A DNA stretch of 7,273 nucleotides from Sulfurovum sp. (GTDB lineage: Bacteria > Campylobacterota > Campylobacteria > Campylobacterales > Sulfurovaceae): NCBI GenBank assembly GCA_026985755.1, contig JALSPX010000257.1, positions 1-7,273 of the forward strand, given 5' to 3'. Positions 6,246 through 7,273 of the stretch are shown here, in pieces. Positions within the stretch are counted from its first letter, which is position 1; every line of letters begins with the position of its first letter. A program made the translations under genes and the position numbers. The notes beneath the pieces are model-generated. The model saw only the letters and a program-made list of their open reading frames with translations. It had not been told where the DNA came from and did not search any database.

Positions 6246-6695
6246 TTATGCTCTCAAATCCTCAGACCAAAAAAACGCTACCCATCCCTGAGGTTCTTTC
6301 ACATACCAAGTAGGCTTCATACAGGCCGTCTGCTTATAAAAAATAGTTGCTGTGAAAAAAGTAACTTTTGGGTACTTCTGATTTAACACTTTTAGCACTT
6401 CTACCAAAGTATCCCCACTGTCTACTATATCATCTACTATCAGTACCTGTTTAGCTGATTTTAAATCAGGAATATTGAACACTTCCAGAGAATCTTTTTT
6501 TTCCGTATCATCATACCCTATCGTATTGATAGCATAGACTTCACGCAAGTCATAATATTCTCCAAGCATTTGAGCCATACTCAGCCCTCCTCTTGCGATG
6601 CCTAGTATGGTGTCGAAGGGTTGGTCTATTTTTTGGGTGAGGGTTTTGAGGTCTTCTCTGTATTCTTGGTAGGGGTAGTATATTTTATTTTTCAT
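6246..6695 (-). CDS. Type I phosphoribosyltransferase, Gpt-like purine salvage enzyme
   Basis: A 149-aa PRPP-dependent phosphoribosyltransferase. LGIARGGLSMAQML (31-44) forms the pyrophosphate-binding loop, and VLIVDDIVDSGDTL (84-97) is the classic PRPP-binding motif with the Asp-Asp pair at 88-89. The C-terminal WVAFFWSEDL (138-147) resembles the tail of the xanthine/guanine/hypoxanthine-type enzymes of Campylobacterota. The likely reaction is purine base + PRPP to nucleoside monophosphate + PPi in the cytoplasm; which base is used cannot be read from the sequence. The ATG has a good AGGA site 6 nt upstream. Only 30 nt separate it from the RelE-like toxin gene, with no room for a full promoter, so it is probably transcribed with that module. 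The length is normal. Confidence 0.88.
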   Translation of the reverse strand: MKNKIYYPYQEYREDLKTLTQKIDQPFDTILGIARGGLSMAQMLGEYYDLREVYAINTIGYDDTEKKDSLEVFNIPDLKSAKQVLIVDDIVDSGDTLVEVLKVLNQKYPKVTFFTATIFYKQTACMKPTWYVKEPQGWVAFFWSEDLRA

Positions 6696-6725
6696 GTTCT
6701 TTCCTAATAAATTCAGTTTAAGAAG

Positions 6726-7004
6726 TTATTTTCTATACACATCATCATGACTGCCAATATCTATAAGAATAATCACCTCATCTACAATAATAAAATCTAT
6801 AATGATTCTATACTGCATATTGATTGAGACTAATGCATAAGGGTGTATTTTGCCTTGTAACTTGTGCACTCTTAACGATGGGTGTGTTGGATTAGCCTCT
6901 AGTAGTTCTATGGTCTTTTTATATTTGCCCCATAAATCTCTATGCTTTTTAAAAAACTTAATGGCTCTTTTTTCATACCCCTCTGCGAACCTTATCTCAT
7001 GCAT
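6726..7004 (-). CDS. RelE/ParE-superfamily toxin (type II toxin-antitoxin)
   Basis: A 92-aa protein with the compact RelE/YafQ/ParE toxin layout. N-terminal helices (about 8-37) are followed by HPSLRVHKLQGK (41-52) and a beta sheet with YRIIIDF (65-71). It ends in IDIGSHDDVYRK (81-92), the typical C-terminal IGSHDxVY signature, with His86 in the position used for catalysis by YafQ-like mRNA interferases. Arg66 is the other likely catalytic residue. The expected role is ribosome-dependent mRNA cleavage, held in check by the Phd/YefM-like partner; a ParE-like gyrase target cannot be fully excluded. The ATG lies inside the antitoxin gene (8-nt overlap), with GAGG directly abutting it and therefore poorly spaced. 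That suggests low, coupled translation, as is usual for toxins. Confidence 0.9.
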   Translation of the reverse strand: MHEIRFAEGYEKRAIKFFKKHRDLWGKYKKTIELLEANPTHPSLRVHKLQGKIHPYALVSINMQYRIIIDFIIVDEVIILIDIGSHDDVYRK

Positions 7005-7260
7005 CCTCTAGAGCTTTTTCTATGGTATCAAAGTGGCTTTGCGTACTCGTATGGTAGTTGCCATCAGTGATGTCCTGTATCACTTCTTTGTGTGCCACAT
7101 CTAGTTTATAGGCTCTATAGGCTTCATACTCTTCAAAGGGGATGACAATATATTTATTTTTTCCCCTAACACTTATGATAATCTCTGAAAACTTTTCAAG
7201 GAGTGTCTCGAAATATGATACGCCTTTGGTTTTAACATCATTTGCCATGATAGTCATCAT
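6997..7260 (-). CDS. Phd/YefM-family antitoxin
   Basis: Antitoxin of the type II module, 87 aa (83 from the third ATG). Residues 6-50 match the Phd/YefM DNA-binding fold: ANDVKTKGVSYFETLL near the start, then VRGKNKYIVIPFEEYEAYR (31-49). The C-terminal part (about 55-87), charged and probably unfolded alone, would bind and block the toxin. Family members bind their own promoter and repress it together with the toxin. Three ATG codons are possible (7258-7260, 7255-7257, 7246-7248). An AAGGA site lies 4, 7 and 16 nt before them, so the second is best placed. The promoter would lie beyond the right edge, only 13 nt away. Confidence 0.9.
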   Translation of the reverse strand: MMTIMANDVKTKGVSYFETLLEKFSEIIISVRGKNKYIVIPFEEYEAYRAYKLDVAHKEVIQDITDGNYHTSTQSHFDTIEKALEDA

Positions 7261-7273
7261 CGTATCCTTAATA

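Noticed and set aside
1..7273. CRISPR array, tRNA gene or insertion sequence
   Set aside because: No regularly spaced repeats, no cloverleaf-like sequence and no transposase or terminal inverted repeats were seen on either strand.

Overview
The window looks like chromosomal DNA from a Campylobacterota (epsilonproteobacterial) chemolithoautotroph, most like the Sulfurovum/Sulfurimonas group. This rests on a low-GC sequence, a two-subunit ATP citrate lyase (the signature enzyme of the reductive TCA cycle) in the order aclB-aclA, and a Campylobacter-type small phosphoribosyltransferase. The genus is inferred from remembered family features, not from a search. All eight genes are on the minus strand, so the window reads right to left.

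Right part (about 7260 to 5464) is an accessory block. A Phd/YefM-type antitoxin and a RelE/ParE-type toxin overlap by 8 nt. A purine-type phosphoribosyltransferase follows after 30 nt and is probably in the same transcript. After a promoter-like sequence overlapped by a 7-bp inverted repeat comes a two-gene MNT/HEPN module (MntA-like nucleotidyltransferase and HepT-like RNase, overlapping at ATGA), which resembles type VII toxin-antitoxin systems.

Middle part (5463 to 3665): an intergenic region with a good sigma-70 promoter leads into trpG (glutamine amidotransferase subunit of anthranilate and/or aminodeoxychorismate synthase). Six nucleotides further on is an unnamed polytopic membrane protein of about ten helices, which resembles a short GT-C glycosyltransferase and has no visible ribosome-binding site of its own.

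Left part (3664 to 1): a 112-nt leader precedes aclB and aclA, which lie 9 nt apart. Together they encode the enzyme that cleaves citrate to acetyl-CoA and oxaloacetate at the expense of ATP. Downstream of aclA are 402 nt without a gene. They hold a perfect 10-bp hairpin just past the stop codon, a cluster of competing inverted repeats, a short GC-richer stretch faintly like the 3' part of a 5S rRNA, and, at the very edge, a full-consensus sigma-70 promoter (TTGACA-17-TATAAT with extended -10) firing out of the window. Its strength and GC-rich discriminator suggest a stable-RNA or other highly expressed gene just to the left.

I did not find a clearly new multi-gene system. The best candidates for a second look are the compact MNT/HEPN pair with its palindromic promoter region, the phosphoribosyltransferase placed between two toxin-antitoxin modules, the GT-C-like membrane protein with an altered acidic motif coupled to trpG, and the structured region after aclA.
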